From assembly GCA_963775085.1 (NCBI GenBank), contig CAVZHO010000002.1, positions 992,001-1,056,000 of the forward strand: a stretch of 64,000 nt of DNA, written 5' to 3'. Below are positions 56,513-64,000 of the stretch, in pieces. This DNA comes from JAAFIP01 sp963775085. Lineage in GTDB: Bacteria; Pseudomonadota; Gammaproteobacteria; Burkholderiales; Burkholderiaceae_C. The notes under the pieces were generated by a model. The model was given only the letters and a program-made list of their open reading frames with translations. It had not been told where the DNA came from and made no database searches. Position 1 is the stretch's first letter. The number at the start of each line of letters is the position of its first letter. The position numbers and the translations under genes are program-made.

Positions 56513-57872
56513 CATCCGGGTCCTTATCATTGGCGCAGGCTGGGCCGGCCTGGCCGCAGCGGTAGAAGCCACCCGCCTGGGCCACCACGCTACAGTTTTA
56601 GAAGCTGCTCGCGCAATCGGCGGAAGGGCTAGAGCCTTAAATGTCACTCTACCCAACGGCGTGCAGACGACGCTGGACAACGGCCAGCACATTCTGATTG
56701 GTGCCTACAGCGAAACGCTGCAACTGATGCGCGACGTAGGCATAGACACCGGCAAAGCCCTGCTGCGGCTTCCGCTCACCCTGCGCTACCCCGATGGCTA
56801 TGGCCTGACCCTGCCCGATTGGAGCCAGCCGTGGTTTGCCGGGCTGGACGTGGCAGCAGGCATCCTGCAAGCCAGGGGCTGGAGCCTGAAAGACAAACTC
56901 TCTTTGCTGCGCGCGGCCGATGCCTGGCGGCGCAGCGGCTTTAGCTGCCCGGCGCATTACAGCGTGGCGCAGTTATGCAAGGGCATTACGCAGCGCGTGA
57001 TGGCGGACATGATCGAGCCTCTGGTGGTCTCTGCGATTAACACCCCCACCGGGCGCGCCAGTGCCAGCGTGTTTCTGCGCGTCATGCGCGACGCGCTGTT
57101 TGCTCCCGCCTCTGCCGCCAGCAGCACGGCCAGCGCTATCGCAGGCTCCAACATGCTGCTGCCGCGCACCGATCTGGGCGCAGTGTTTCCCGAAGCTGCG
57201 GCGCAATGGCTTGCACAGCGCGGCGTACCAGTGCAGTTAGGCCAACGCCTGGCTGATTTGGAGTCGCTATCAAATAAAGAGCTGCTTACGTCCACAGGAC
57301 AAGGACTACAGGCCAATTTAGCTGGTAAATTTGATATGACCATCCTCGCCACACCGGCCTGGGAGGCGGCGCGCCTGGTGCGCAGCCTGCCCGGCAATAC
57401 CAGCGCAGTGCAGCAATGGGCCCGCAGCGCCGAGGCCTTGCAGCACGAGGCGATTACCACCGTCTACGCCAGCAGTGCCTCGGCCCGTTTGGCGCAACCC
57501 ATCATGGCGCTACGCAGCAACGCAGAGCAGCCCGCCCAGTTTGTCTTTGACCGGGGCGCATTGCACGGCGCGGCTTCTGGCCAGCAAGGCCTGCTGGCCT
57601 TTGTGGTCAGCGCCAGCACGGGCGATGCGGCCACACTGGAGCAGCAGGTGCTGGCCCAGGGCCGCGAGCAACTGGGTTTGAACGATCTGCACGCCGTAAA
57701 AACCATCGTGGAAAAACGCGCCACCTTCGCCTGTACGCCCGGCCTCACGCGGCCCAGTATGCACATCACCGACGGACTATTGGCCTGCGGCGATTACATC
57801 GACGGCCCCTACCCGGCGACGCTGGAAGGCGCGGTGCGCAGCGGCTTGGCTGCGGCACGCGCTGTGCGCTAA
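56490..57872 (+). CDS. hpnE: Hydroxysqualene dehydroxylase HpnE with REP-derived N-terminus and a repeat insertion
   Basis: FAD-dependent enzyme that reduces hydroxysqualene to squalene. The FAD-binding motif is VLIIGAGWAGLAAA. No ATG or GTG precedes it in frame; the only usual start is TTG at 56490 inside the REP, so the first eight residues (MGNGRPDP) come from the repeat, and translation may depend on the RAYT stop three bases earlier. In the middle, LSNKELLTSTGQGLQANL is encoded by a dispersed repeat. The end overlaps dusA by four bases (convergent). The original start codon was probably lost on insertion. Confidence 0.9.
   Translation: MGNGRPDPIRVLIIGAGWAGLAAAVEATRLGHHATVLEAARAIGGRARALNVTLPNGVQTTLDNGQHILIGAYSETLQLMRDVGIDTGKALLRLPLTLRYPDGYGLTLPDWSQPWFAGLDVAAGILQARGWSLKDKLSLLRAADAWRRSGFSCPAHYSVAQLCKGITQRVMADMIEPLVVSAINTPTGRASASVFLRVMRDALFAPASAASSTASAIAGSNMLLPRTDLGAVFPEAAAQWLAQRGVPVQLGQRLADLESLSNKELLTSTGQGLQANLAGKFDMTILATPAWEAARLVRSLPGNTSAVQQWARSAEALQHEAITTVYASSASARLAQPIMALRSNAEQPAQFVFDRGALHGAASGQQGLLAFVVSASTGDAATLEQQVLAQGREQLGLNDLHAVKTIVEKRATFACTPGLTRPSMHITDGLLACGDYIDGPYPATLEGAVRSGLAAARAVR
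57267..57325 (+). repeat. Dispersed small palindromic repeat, copy 11 (in frame in hpnE)
   Basis: AAAGAGCTGCTTACGTCCAC, then GGACAAGGACTACAGGCC and AATTTAGC, very close to the consensus. It is read in a different frame from the copies in pcm, ygfZ and earP. Confidence 0.8.
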
Positions 57873-58873
57873 GGCTTGAGCAGCACCTGCGCAGCGCGCT
57901 GGGCCACCTCATGCGCGGGCAGGGTTTTGAGGCGGTGGTCGCTCCAGACCTGTCGCCACAGGCGCGCGCCCGCCTGGCCGTGGCGCAGGCCCAGCATGTG
58001 GCGGGCGATGGATGACCAGGCTGTGCCCTTGCTAGCAGCCTCGCGCTCCATGTAATCCACCATCTGCGCCTCGACGCTGTCGCGTGTGATGCCTGCACGC
58101 GCGGCAGCATCACCGTAAAACTGCGCATCCCACCCGGCCATCCACCAGGGGTTATGGTAGGCCTCGCGCCCGACCATCACGCCGTCCACCTGCTGAAGCT
58201 CGGTGTTGACTTGCGCCAATGTGTTGATGCCGCCATTGAGCGCGATCACCAAGTGCGGAAACTCTTTTTTTAGCCGGTGCACCAGCTCGTAGCGCAGCGG
58301 CGGCACCTCGCGGTTTTGCTTGGGGCTCAGGCCTTGCAGCCAGGCATTACGGGCATGCACAATGAACACCTCGCAGCCTGCATCGGCGATCGTGCCGACA
58401 AAATCGCGCACAAAACCGTAGCTCTCGGTTTTGTCAATGCCAATGCGGTGCTTCACCGTCACGGGGATGCTTACCACGTCGCGCATGGCTTTCACACAGT
58501 CGGCCACCAGTTGCGGCTCGGCCATCAGGCAGGCGCCAAAGGCACCGCGCTGCACCCGCTCGCTGGGGCAGCCGCAGTTGAGGTTGATCTCGTCATAGCC
58601 CCACTGTTCGCCTAATTTTGCGGCCTGGGCCAGCTCAGCAGGTTCGCTACCGCCCAATTGCAAAGCCAGCGGGTGTTCCTCGGCATTGAAGTCCAGGTGG
58701 CGCGGCACGTCGCCATGCAATAGCGCGCCAGTCGTCACCATCTCGGTATACAGCAGCGTGTTTTTACTCAGCAAGCGGTGAAAGTAGCGGCAATGCCGGT
58801 CCGTCCAGTCCATCATGGGGGCGACAGAGAGCTTCCAGCGGTTTTTATAAAGAGGGTCGGTGTACACAGGCAT
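57869..58873 (-). CDS. dusA: tRNA-dihydrouridine synthase A
   Basis: Flavoenzyme that reduces U20/U20a in tRNA. The 334-residue protein has SVAPMMDWTDRHCRYFHRLL in parts, NLNCGCPSERVQRGAFGACLM with the catalytic Cys, VKHRIGID and NGGINTLAQV. DusA type rather than DusB/C because of the TDRHCR motif and length. It converges with hpnE (4 bases overlap). Confidence 0.96.
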   Translation of the reverse strand: MPVYTDPLYKNRWKLSVAPMMDWTDRHCRYFHRLLSKNTLLYTEMVTTGALLHGDVPRHLDFNAEEHPLALQLGGSEPAELAQAAKLGEQWGYDEINLNCGCPSERVQRGAFGACLMAEPQLVADCVKAMRDVVSIPVTVKHRIGIDKTESYGFVRDFVGTIADAGCEVFIVHARNAWLQGLSPKQNREVPPLRYELVHRLKKEFPHLVIALNGGINTLAQVNTELQQVDGVMVGREAYHNPWWMAGWDAQFYGDAAARAGITRDSVEAQMVDYMEREAASKGTAWSSIARHMLGLRHGQAGARLWRQVWSDHRLKTLPAHEVAQRAAQVLLKP

Positions 58874-58903
58874 AGGGTTGATTATCCCTGTACGCGACGG
58901 GTG

Positions 58904-60001
58904 CTAACTGTGATGGGTTAGATGGTGTTGGACGCGTGCCCAGGCAATATGCTCTGCCACCAGGGGGGTGGCCTGTGCTTGCGCGCTGCCCAGTACCTGG
59001 CGAATATTTAACTGGGTCGCTTCAGATAGATCGCTTCGCAGCGCATTGCCCATCGCCACCGCAATATTCCTCTGCCAGCGCTCATGCCCGATGCGCCGGA
59101 TGGGGCTGCCTTCCGTGAAAGTTAAAAACTCCGGTTCCGTCCATGCAAACAGGGTCACCAGCTGCTGGCCCGTCAGGCCTATGCGTTCATCAAAGTCAGG
59201 CAGGGCGCTGCGCTGGGCGAATTTGTTCCAGGGACAGATGAGTTGGCAGTCGTCACAACCGTAGATGCGGTTGCCGATCAGGGGGCGCAGTTCAACAGGG
59301 ATAGCGCCTGCGTGCTCGATGGTCAGGTAAGAAATGCAGCGGCGCGCATCCAGCCGGTACGGCGCGATGATGGCCTGGGTGGGGCATATGTCGATACACG
59401 AGGTGCAGGTGCCGCAATGTTCGCTGCTGGCATCCGTCAAGGGCAGCGCCAGGTCGATATAAATTTCACCCAGGAAGAAAGCACTTCCTGCCTCGCGCGA
59501 AAGGGTGAGGGTGTGTTTGCCGCGCCAGCCCAGGCCGCTGCGGGTCGCCAGCTCCACCTCCAGTACGGGTGCGGAGTCAGTGAAAACTCTGTGACCGAAG
59601 ACTCCGATCTCCTGGGCGATGCGCTCGGAGAGGGTTTGCAGACGACTGCGCAGCACCTTGTGATAGTCGCGGCCTCTGGCGTAGATCGACACAATCGCTT
59701 CCGACGGGCGATCCAAGCGCGCAAATTCGATGCCCTGCCAGCCCTGCGGTGTACTGCGGGGCAGGTAGTCCATGCGCGCGGTTATGACGCTGACCGTGCC
59801 GGGCACCAGCTCGGCCGGGCGGGCGCGGCGCAGGCCGTGTGCGGCCATATACTGCATGTCGCCATGAAAACCATTCGCCAGCCAGGCCTGTAAACCGCTC
59901 TCGGCTGTGCTCAAATCGACAGGTGCCACGCCAATTTGCGAAAATCCCAGTTCAGCCGCCCATGTGCGGATTTTGGAGAGAAGTTGAATACCGTTGACCA
60001 T
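58904..60001 (-). CDS. queG: Epoxyqueuosine reductase QueG
   Basis: Cobalamin- and Fe-S-dependent enzyme of the last step of queuosine synthesis in tRNA. I start at the ATG for MVNGIQLLSKIRTW (365 residues); the longer frame is antisense to tsaE. Two [4Fe-4S] cluster motifs are seen: CGTCTSCIDICPT and CDDCQLICPWN, plus SEHCGTC. The start overlaps the tsaE 5' end by 18 bases on the other strand. Confidence 0.95.
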   Translation of the reverse strand: MVNGIQLLSKIRTWAAELGFSQIGVAPVDLSTAESGLQAWLANGFHGDMQYMAAHGLRRARPAELVPGTVSVITARMDYLPRSTPQGWQGIEFARLDRPSEAIVSIYARGRDYHKVLRSRLQTLSERIAQEIGVFGHRVFTDSAPVLEVELATRSGLGWRGKHTLTLSREAGSAFFLGEIYIDLALPLTDASSEHCGTCTSCIDICPTQAIIAPYRLDARRCISYLTIEHAGAIPVELRPLIGNRIYGCDDCQLICPWNKFAQRSALPDFDERIGLTGQQLVTLFAWTEPEFLTFTEGSPIRRIGHERWQRNIAVAMGNALRSDLSEATQLNIRQVLGSAQAQATPLVAEHIAWARVQHHLTHHS

Positions 60002-60475
60002 GCTGCCTTGATTGTAGAAAACCTGCGTTGGCCTGATGAGGCGGCCACGCAGGCGTGGGCTGCGCGACTGGCGGGCCAAGCGCCGCTGCGCAACGCCATT
60101 ATCGAGCTTCATGGCGAGTTGGGTGCCGGTAAAACCACCTTGGTGCGCCATCTGCTGCGCGCCATGGGTGTGCAGGGGCGCATCAAAAGCCCCAGCTACG
60201 CCGTGGTGGAGCCGCATGTGGTCAGCACCGCAGAGGGCGATTTAAGCATTTCGCATTTTGATTTTTACCGCTTTACCGATCCCCGCGAGTGGGAAGATGC
60301 GGGCTTCAGAGACATCTTCACCGCGCCCGGGCTCAAGCTGATTGAATGGCCAGATCATGCACGCGCTGCCCTGCCCGTGCCGGACTTGGCGGTGCACCTC
60401 AGCGTGCAAGCGGATGACAGCCGCAGCGTACACTTGGAGGCCTACACCGCCCTGGGCACGGAGCTGCTGGCATGA
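59984..60475 (+). CDS. tsaE: tRNA threonylcarbamoyladenosine ATPase TsaE
   Basis: ATPase of the TsaBDE complex for t6A37 in tRNA. The P-loop HGELGAGKTTLVRHLL, SPSYAVVEPH and ISHFDFYRF are all there. I choose TTG at 59984 because GGAGAG lies 4-9 bases before it; the frame is open upstream to 59936, and no ATG is available. This start overlaps the divergent queG start. amiC follows with a four-base overlap, the usual tsaE-amiC order. Confidence 0.92.
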   Translation: MNTVDHAALIVENLRWPDEAATQAWAARLAGQAPLRNAIIELHGELGAGKTTLVRHLLRAMGVQGRIKSPSYAVVEPHVVSTAEGDLSISHFDFYRFTDPREWEDAGFRDIFTAPGLKLIEWPDHARAALPVPDLAVHLSVQADDSRSVHLEAYTALGTELLA

Positions 60476-61944
60476 GCCAACGCCCAAACTCTGCAATGCG
60501 CCTGTCCAACCCGGCGCACACTGACCATGCAGGCACCGGCCCATTGCATGCCCTTACGCGCCGCCATGCCATGGGCGCTGGCGTGTTCGCCCTGTTGTTG
60601 ACTCGCACCCAGATCGCCTGGGGCGCGGCTATCATTGCCGTACGCGTTTGGCCCGCACACGACTACACACGCGTGACGATTGAGAGTGACAGCAAGCTGG
60701 AGACCAAACAACGCTTTGTAGCCAGTCCGCCGCGCCTGGCCGTAGACATAGAGGGCCTGCAGCTGAGCCCCGAGCTGCGCGAATTGGTCGGCAGCGTCAA
60801 GGCTAACGATCCCTTTATCAGCGGCATCCGGGTGGCACAGCATGCCCCCGGCCTGGTGCGCCTGGTGCTGGATTTGAAGCAACCCGCCCTGCCCCAGGTG
60901 TTCAATCTGTCGCCCATTGCCGCCTACCAACACCGCTTGGTGTTTGACCTGTATCCCACTGCGGCAGCCGATCCGCTGGAGATGTTGATTGCCGAGCGCC
61001 TGAAAGATCAGGTGGCTGCTGCCCCAATGACCAAGCTGCCCCATTCAACGCGCGATCCGCTGGGCGACCTGATCGCCCAACAGGGCACGCAAAGCATGCC
61101 TTCGAGGCCCCAAAATGCTACACATTCAGTAGCTGGAAACGTCCACAATACAACGACTACAACCCATAATACCCCTGCAAATACGCCCTCGAAACCGACT
61201 AAAACTCCCGCCAAGACTGACCGCCTCATCATCGTGGCCCTGGATCCCGGCCACGGCGGCGAAGACCCCGGCGCCACCGGAGCTGAAGGCACCCGCGAAA
61301 AAGACGTGGTACTGGCCATCGCCCTGAAACTGCGAGAACGCATCAACGCCACCACGGTGAATGGCAACCCCATGCGCGCCTACCTTACCCGTGATGCCGA
61401 TTTTTTTGTGCCCCTGGACATGCGTGTGCAAAAGGCCCAGCGCGTCAAGGCCGATTTGTTCATCAGTATCCATGCCGATGCCTTCACCGTACCTACCGCT
61501 CACGGAGCCAGCGTATTTGCCCTGAGCCCAAAGGGCGCATCCAGCGCCAGTGCACGCTACCTGGCCAACAAGGAAAACAGTGCTGATCTGGTGGGTGGCG
61601 TCAATATCAAAGTGAAAGATGCCCACGTCCAGCGCGCCATGCTGGACATGAGTACCACTGCGCAGATCAATGACAGCCTGAAGTTGGGCAGCAGTGTGCT
61701 GGGCGCGCTGGGCGGCTTTGCCAAGCTGCACAAACCCCGGGTCGAGCAAGCCGGTTTCGCCGTGCTCAAAGCGCCTGACATCCCCAGTGTGTTGATAGAA
61801 ACCGCCTTCATCAGTAACCCTGAGGAAGAGCGGCAACTCAAAAGCGAAGCCTACCAGGACAAGTTGGCAGAGGCCATGCTGCACGGTGTACAGCGCTATT
61901 TCGCCAAAAACCCACCGTTGGCGCGCACGCGAACCAGCTCATAG
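60472..61944 (+). CDS. amiC: N-acetylmuramoyl-L-alanine amidase AmiC with a repeat insertion
   Basis: Splits septal murein. The 490-residue protein has a twin-arginine signal (TRRHAMGAGVFALLL), an AMIN domain (~45-165) and a zinc amidase domain from ~245: ALDPGHGGEDPGATG, AYLTRDADFFVPL, DLFISIHADAF and IETAFISNPEEE. The linker contains THSVAGNVHNTTTTTHNTP, encoded by a dispersed repeat. The NlpD-like protein at 35.9-36.9 kb is its expected activator. Confidence 0.96.
   Translation: MSQRPNSAMRLSNPAHTDHAGTGPLHALTRRHAMGAGVFALLLTRTQIAWGAAIIAVRVWPAHDYTRVTIESDSKLETKQRFVASPPRLAVDIEGLQLSPELRELVGSVKANDPFISGIRVAQHAPGLVRLVLDLKQPALPQVFNLSPIAAYQHRLVFDLYPTAAADPLEMLIAERLKDQVAAAPMTKLPHSTRDPLGDLIAQQGTQSMPSRPQNATHSVAGNVHNTTTTTHNTPANTPSKPTKTPAKTDRLIIVALDPGHGGEDPGATGAEGTREKDVVLAIALKLRERINATTVNGNPMRAYLTRDADFFVPLDMRVQKAQRVKADLFISIHADAFTVPTAHGASVFALSPKGASSASARYLANKENSADLVGGVNIKVKDAHVQRAMLDMSTTAQINDSLKLGSSVLGALGGFAKLHKPRVEQAGFAVLKAPDIPSVLIETAFISNPEEERQLKSEAYQDKLAEAMLHGVQRYFAKNPPLARTRTSS
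61113..61173 (+). repeat. Dispersed small palindromic repeat, copy 12 (in frame in amiC)
   Basis: ATTCAGTAGCTGGAAACGTCC, shown as CAGTAGCTGGAAACGTCC, then ATACAACGACTACAACCC. More diverged than other copies; it lies in the flexible linker of AmiC. Confidence 0.6.
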
Positions 61945-61983
61945 CCACTGTCTTTGTGGCGAGGAGCCCGGATTCAAGCTGGA

Positions 61984-62202
61984 TTATTTCTTTTTCTTCG
62001 CGGCGGCAAGGACAAAAGTGACCTTCATCGCTACGCGAAACTCCGTGACCTTGCCTTTGCTCACCACCACCTTTTGATCCTGCACCCAAGCACCCTGGAT
62101 ATCGGAAACCGTCTCCGATGCGCGGGCGATGCCCTGGGAAATAGCATCTTCAAAGCTCTTTTTGCTGCTGGAAGTGATTTCAAGAATTTTTGCTACTGTC
62201 AT
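61984..62202 (-). CDS. Dodecin-family flavin-binding protein
   Basis: The 72-residue protein has the dodecin pattern: VAKILEITSSSKKSFEDAI, ARASETVSDIQGAWVQDQKV, ending in a beta strand and a lysine-rich tail. Dodecins form hollow twelve-subunit spheres that store riboflavin or FMN, or CoA. Stand-alone, convergent with amiC. Confidence 0.93.
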   Translation of the reverse strand: MTVAKILEITSSSKKSFEDAISQGIARASETVSDIQGAWVQDQKVVVSKGKVTEFRVAMKVTFVLAAAKKKK

Positions 62203-62560
62203 GGTAAATCCTGTTAAGTAAGAAGTTAACGAGATGCCACGATAACCGACAATTTAATGAAAGGCAAGGGCGTTTTGCACGCGCCAGGATTGTGACATCA
62301 ACGCAATGCATCAAAACTGCTGGATTCCAGCGCGCAGGTGCGGCGGAGTCGGTCGGTCCGCTCCTGCATTCGAAGTCTGCTTGAATGCCCTTGTCAGATA
62401 ACGGGCCTGTGACGTAAAGTGAAACTTTTTCACTGTTTTTTGATCTATCTTTTCAGTGCATTTAAGGTGAGAATCCAAACTGCCGCAAGCAGGGAGCTGC
62501 GAGATGTGGCATCCTGTAGCAAGGGAGTTTTTTGTAAAGCCAGTTTACATAGGAGGTTTT
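62203..62560. promoter_or_regulatory. Upstream region of prkA and of the dodecin gene
   Basis: No gene is visible in these 358 bases. AGTGAAA and TTTCACT form a perfect inverted repeat around CTT (62418-62434), followed by GTTTTTTG; it may be an intrinsic terminator or an operator. The prkA ribosome site AGGAGG (62551-62556) is at the right end. I cannot assign a sigma factor to the promoter. Confidence 0.45.
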
Positions 62561-64000
62561 ATGGATGTCGTCCGCAACTTTCTGGCCCGTTATGAACAGT
62601 CTCGTGAAGAGGAAATGTCGATTGAGGATTACCTCAATACCTGCAAAAAAAATCCTCTCACCTATGCCACGGCGGCTGAACGCATGCTGGCCGCAATTGG
62701 CGAGCCAGAGATGCTCGATACCCGCCACGAGCAGCGTATGTCGCGCATCTTTGGCAACAAGGTCATCAAGATTTATCCGGCCTTCCGCGACTTTTATGGT
62801 CTTGAAGATCCCATTGAACAAGTAGTTTCTTACTTCCGTCACGGAGCGCAGGGCCTGGAAGAGAAAAAGCAGATTCTGTATTTGCTCGGCCCGGTCGGTG
62901 GTGGCAAATCGTCCATAGCCGAACGGCTCAAACTGCTGATGGAGCAGGTGCCGTTCTATGCGCTGAAAGACTCTCCCGTCAACGAGTCGCCATTGGGCCT
63001 GTTCAACAACATCGAGGACGCTCCCGTGCTGCAAACCCAGTACGGCATCGCGCCGCGTTACCTGCAGCGCATCATGTCGCCCTGGGCCGTCAAGCGGCTG
63101 GAAGAGTACGGTGGCGACATTCGCAAGTTTCGCGTCGTCAAGCGATTCCCATCCATCCTGAAACAATGCGCCATCACCAAGACCGAACCGGGCGACGAAA
63201 ACAACCAGGACATCTCGGCACTGGTCGGCAAGATTGACATCCGCAAGCTGGAAACCTTTGCCCAGGACGACCCCGATGCCTACAGCTACTCTGGCGGGCT
63301 TTGCCTGGCCAACCAGGGACTGCTGGAATTTGTGGAAATGTTCAAGGCCCCCATTAAAGTGTTGCACCCGCTATTGACGGCCACGCAAGAGGGCAACTTC
63401 AAGGGTACCGAGGGCTTTGGTGCGATACCGTTTGATGGCATTGTGATGGCGCACTCGAATGAAAGCGAGTGGAAGGCATTCAAGAACAACAAGAACAACG
63501 AGGCTTTTCTGGATCGCATCTACATCGTCAAAGTGCCCTACTGCCTGCGGGTATCCGAAGAGATCAAGATTTATGAAAAACTGATAGTCAACTCCTCTTT
63601 GTCCAAGGCCGTCTGCGCGCCAGGCACGCTGAAAATGATGGCCCAGTTCGCGGTGCTCACACGCCTGAAAGAGCCCGAAAACTCCAGCCTGTTCAGCAAA
63701 CTGATGGTGTACGACGGCGAGAACCTGAAAGACACCGACCCCAAGGCCAAGAGCTTCCAGGAGTACCGGGACTTCGCCGGGGTAGATGAAGGCATGAGTG
63801 GCGTGTCCACCCGTTTTGCTTTCAAAATTTTATCCAAAGTATTCAACTTTGACTCCACCGAAATTGCGGCCAACCCGGTCCACCTGATGTACGTGCTGGA
63901 GCAGCAGATTGAACGCGAACAGTTTGCACCGGAAACCGAGCAGCGCTACCTCGCTTTCATCAAGGAGCACCTGGCCCTGCGTTATGCCGAATTCATCGGC
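62561..64000 (+). CDS. prkA: PrkA-type serine protein kinase (3' partial)
   Basis: The frame runs from the ATG at 62561 to the right edge without a stop (480 residues seen; the family has ~640). AGGAGG lies 4 bases before the start. The AAA+ Walker A is GPVGGGKS at residues 110-117; PWAVKRLEEYGGD, DNNQDISALVG-like and ANQGLLEFVEMFKAP follow the PrkA/YeaG pattern. In other proteobacteria prkA is followed by yeaH and spoVR-like genes under stress control; those would lie beyond the edge. Confidence 0.96.
   Translation, partial: MDVVRNFLARYEQSREEEMSIEDYLNTCKKNPLTYATAAERMLAAIGEPEMLDTRHEQRMSRIFGNKVIKIYPAFRDFYGLEDPIEQVVSYFRHGAQGLEEKKQILYLLGPVGGGKSSIAERLKLLMEQVPFYALKDSPVNESPLGLFNNIEDAPVLQTQYGIAPRYLQRIMSPWAVKRLEEYGGDIRKFRVVKRFPSILKQCAITKTEPGDENNQDISALVGKIDIRKLETFAQDDPDAYSYSGGLCLANQGLLEFVEMFKAPIKVLHPLLTATQEGNFKGTEGFGAIPFDGIVMAHSNESEWKAFKNNKNNEAFLDRIYIVKVPYCLRVSEEIKIYEKLIVNSSLSKAVCAPGTLKMMAQFAVLTRLKEPENSSLFSKLMVYDGENLKDTDPKAKSFQEYRDFAGVDEGMSGVSTRFAFKILSKVFNFDSTEIAANPVHLMYVLEQQIEREQFAPETEQRYLAFIKEHLALRYAEFIG

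Noticed and set aside
1..64000. CRISPR arrays, rRNA genes, prophage or integron
   Set aside because: No regular repeat-spacer array, no rRNA-like sequence and no phage structural genes were seen. The only tandem array is the short one at 21746.

Overview
The window looks like a chromosomal segment of a betaproteobacterium of the order Burkholderiales, most likely family Comamonadaceae (Rhodoferax/Polaromonas-like). The reasons are the smc-zipA-ligA order, an EarP/EF-P pair with the rhamnosylated arginine, a Bug-type solute receptor, hpnCDE squalene genes, high GC with high-GC codon use, and short palindromic repeats I associate with this family. The family assignment is inference. Most of the window is housekeeping DNA.

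Layout. 1-2.8 kb: an 889-residue protein with a C-terminal PD-(D/E)XK nuclease-like motif, open at the left edge, whose downstream neighbour is cut off by an IS3-like remnant. 2.8-7.5 kb: AlkD, a VOC protein, a Bug receptor beside a PEP-mutase-family enzyme, a ribbon-helix-helix/coiled-coil pair, and PaiB. 7.6-15.7 kb: smc-zipA-ligA, then a MazF/PemK toxin-antitoxin pair overlapping def. 16-20 kb (minus strand): selO, msrB, yciB, bolA and a parvulin. 20-29 kb: a repeat nest, Fe-alcohol dehydrogenase, esterase, a frameshifted thioesterase-GNAT gene, an O-antigen-ligase-like protein, NRDE protein, ygfZ and mltG. 29.4-33.2 kb: tmk-holB-pilZ-tatD-ankyrin. 33.2-35 kb: accessory patch with a Phd/GNAT pair and a broken HNH gene. 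35-38.5 kb: surE-pcm-nlpD followed by a DEDD exonuclease. 38.6-42.2 kb: quinone oxidoreductase, tRNA-His, ppiD, tRNA-Val, HU. 42.4-48.5 kb: tartrate-dehydrogenase-like gene (frameshifted), haloacetate-dehalogenase-like hydrolase, EamA transporter, pgsA, a TonB-like lipoprotein, uvrC. 48.6-50.3 kb: earP-efp. 50.5-57.9 kb: LOG protein and hpnC-hpnD-[REP-bounded cassette]-hpnE. 57.9-62.2 kb: dusA, queG/tsaE, amiC, dodecin. 62.6 kb to the right edge: prkA (partial).

The most unusual content is repeat biology. (1) A small palindromic repeat of about 50-60 bp, core TAGCTGCTTACGTCC ... GGACTACAGGC, occurs at least a dozen times. About half of the copies lie between genes. The others are read in frame inside essential or conserved genes (ygfZ, pcm, earP twice, hpnE, amiC, the signal peptide of a lipoprotein, and a variant in tmk), in both orientations and more than one frame. 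(2) A different GC-rich palindrome is inserted in frame in ligA. (3) Two homologous hairpins of about 200 bp lie back to back between selO and the alcohol dehydrogenase gene, and a third, unrelated nested palindrome lies between mltG and tmk. (4) A REP-associated tyrosine transposase (RAYT) with inverted REPs, plus a third REP directly after hpnD, bounds a 3.3 kb cassette that splits the hpnCDE operon and supplies the apparent start codon of hpnE.

Several genes carry single-base frameshifts near the 3' end (GNAT domain, tartrate dehydrogenase, adhesin fragment). I cannot tell decay from sequencing error without reads.
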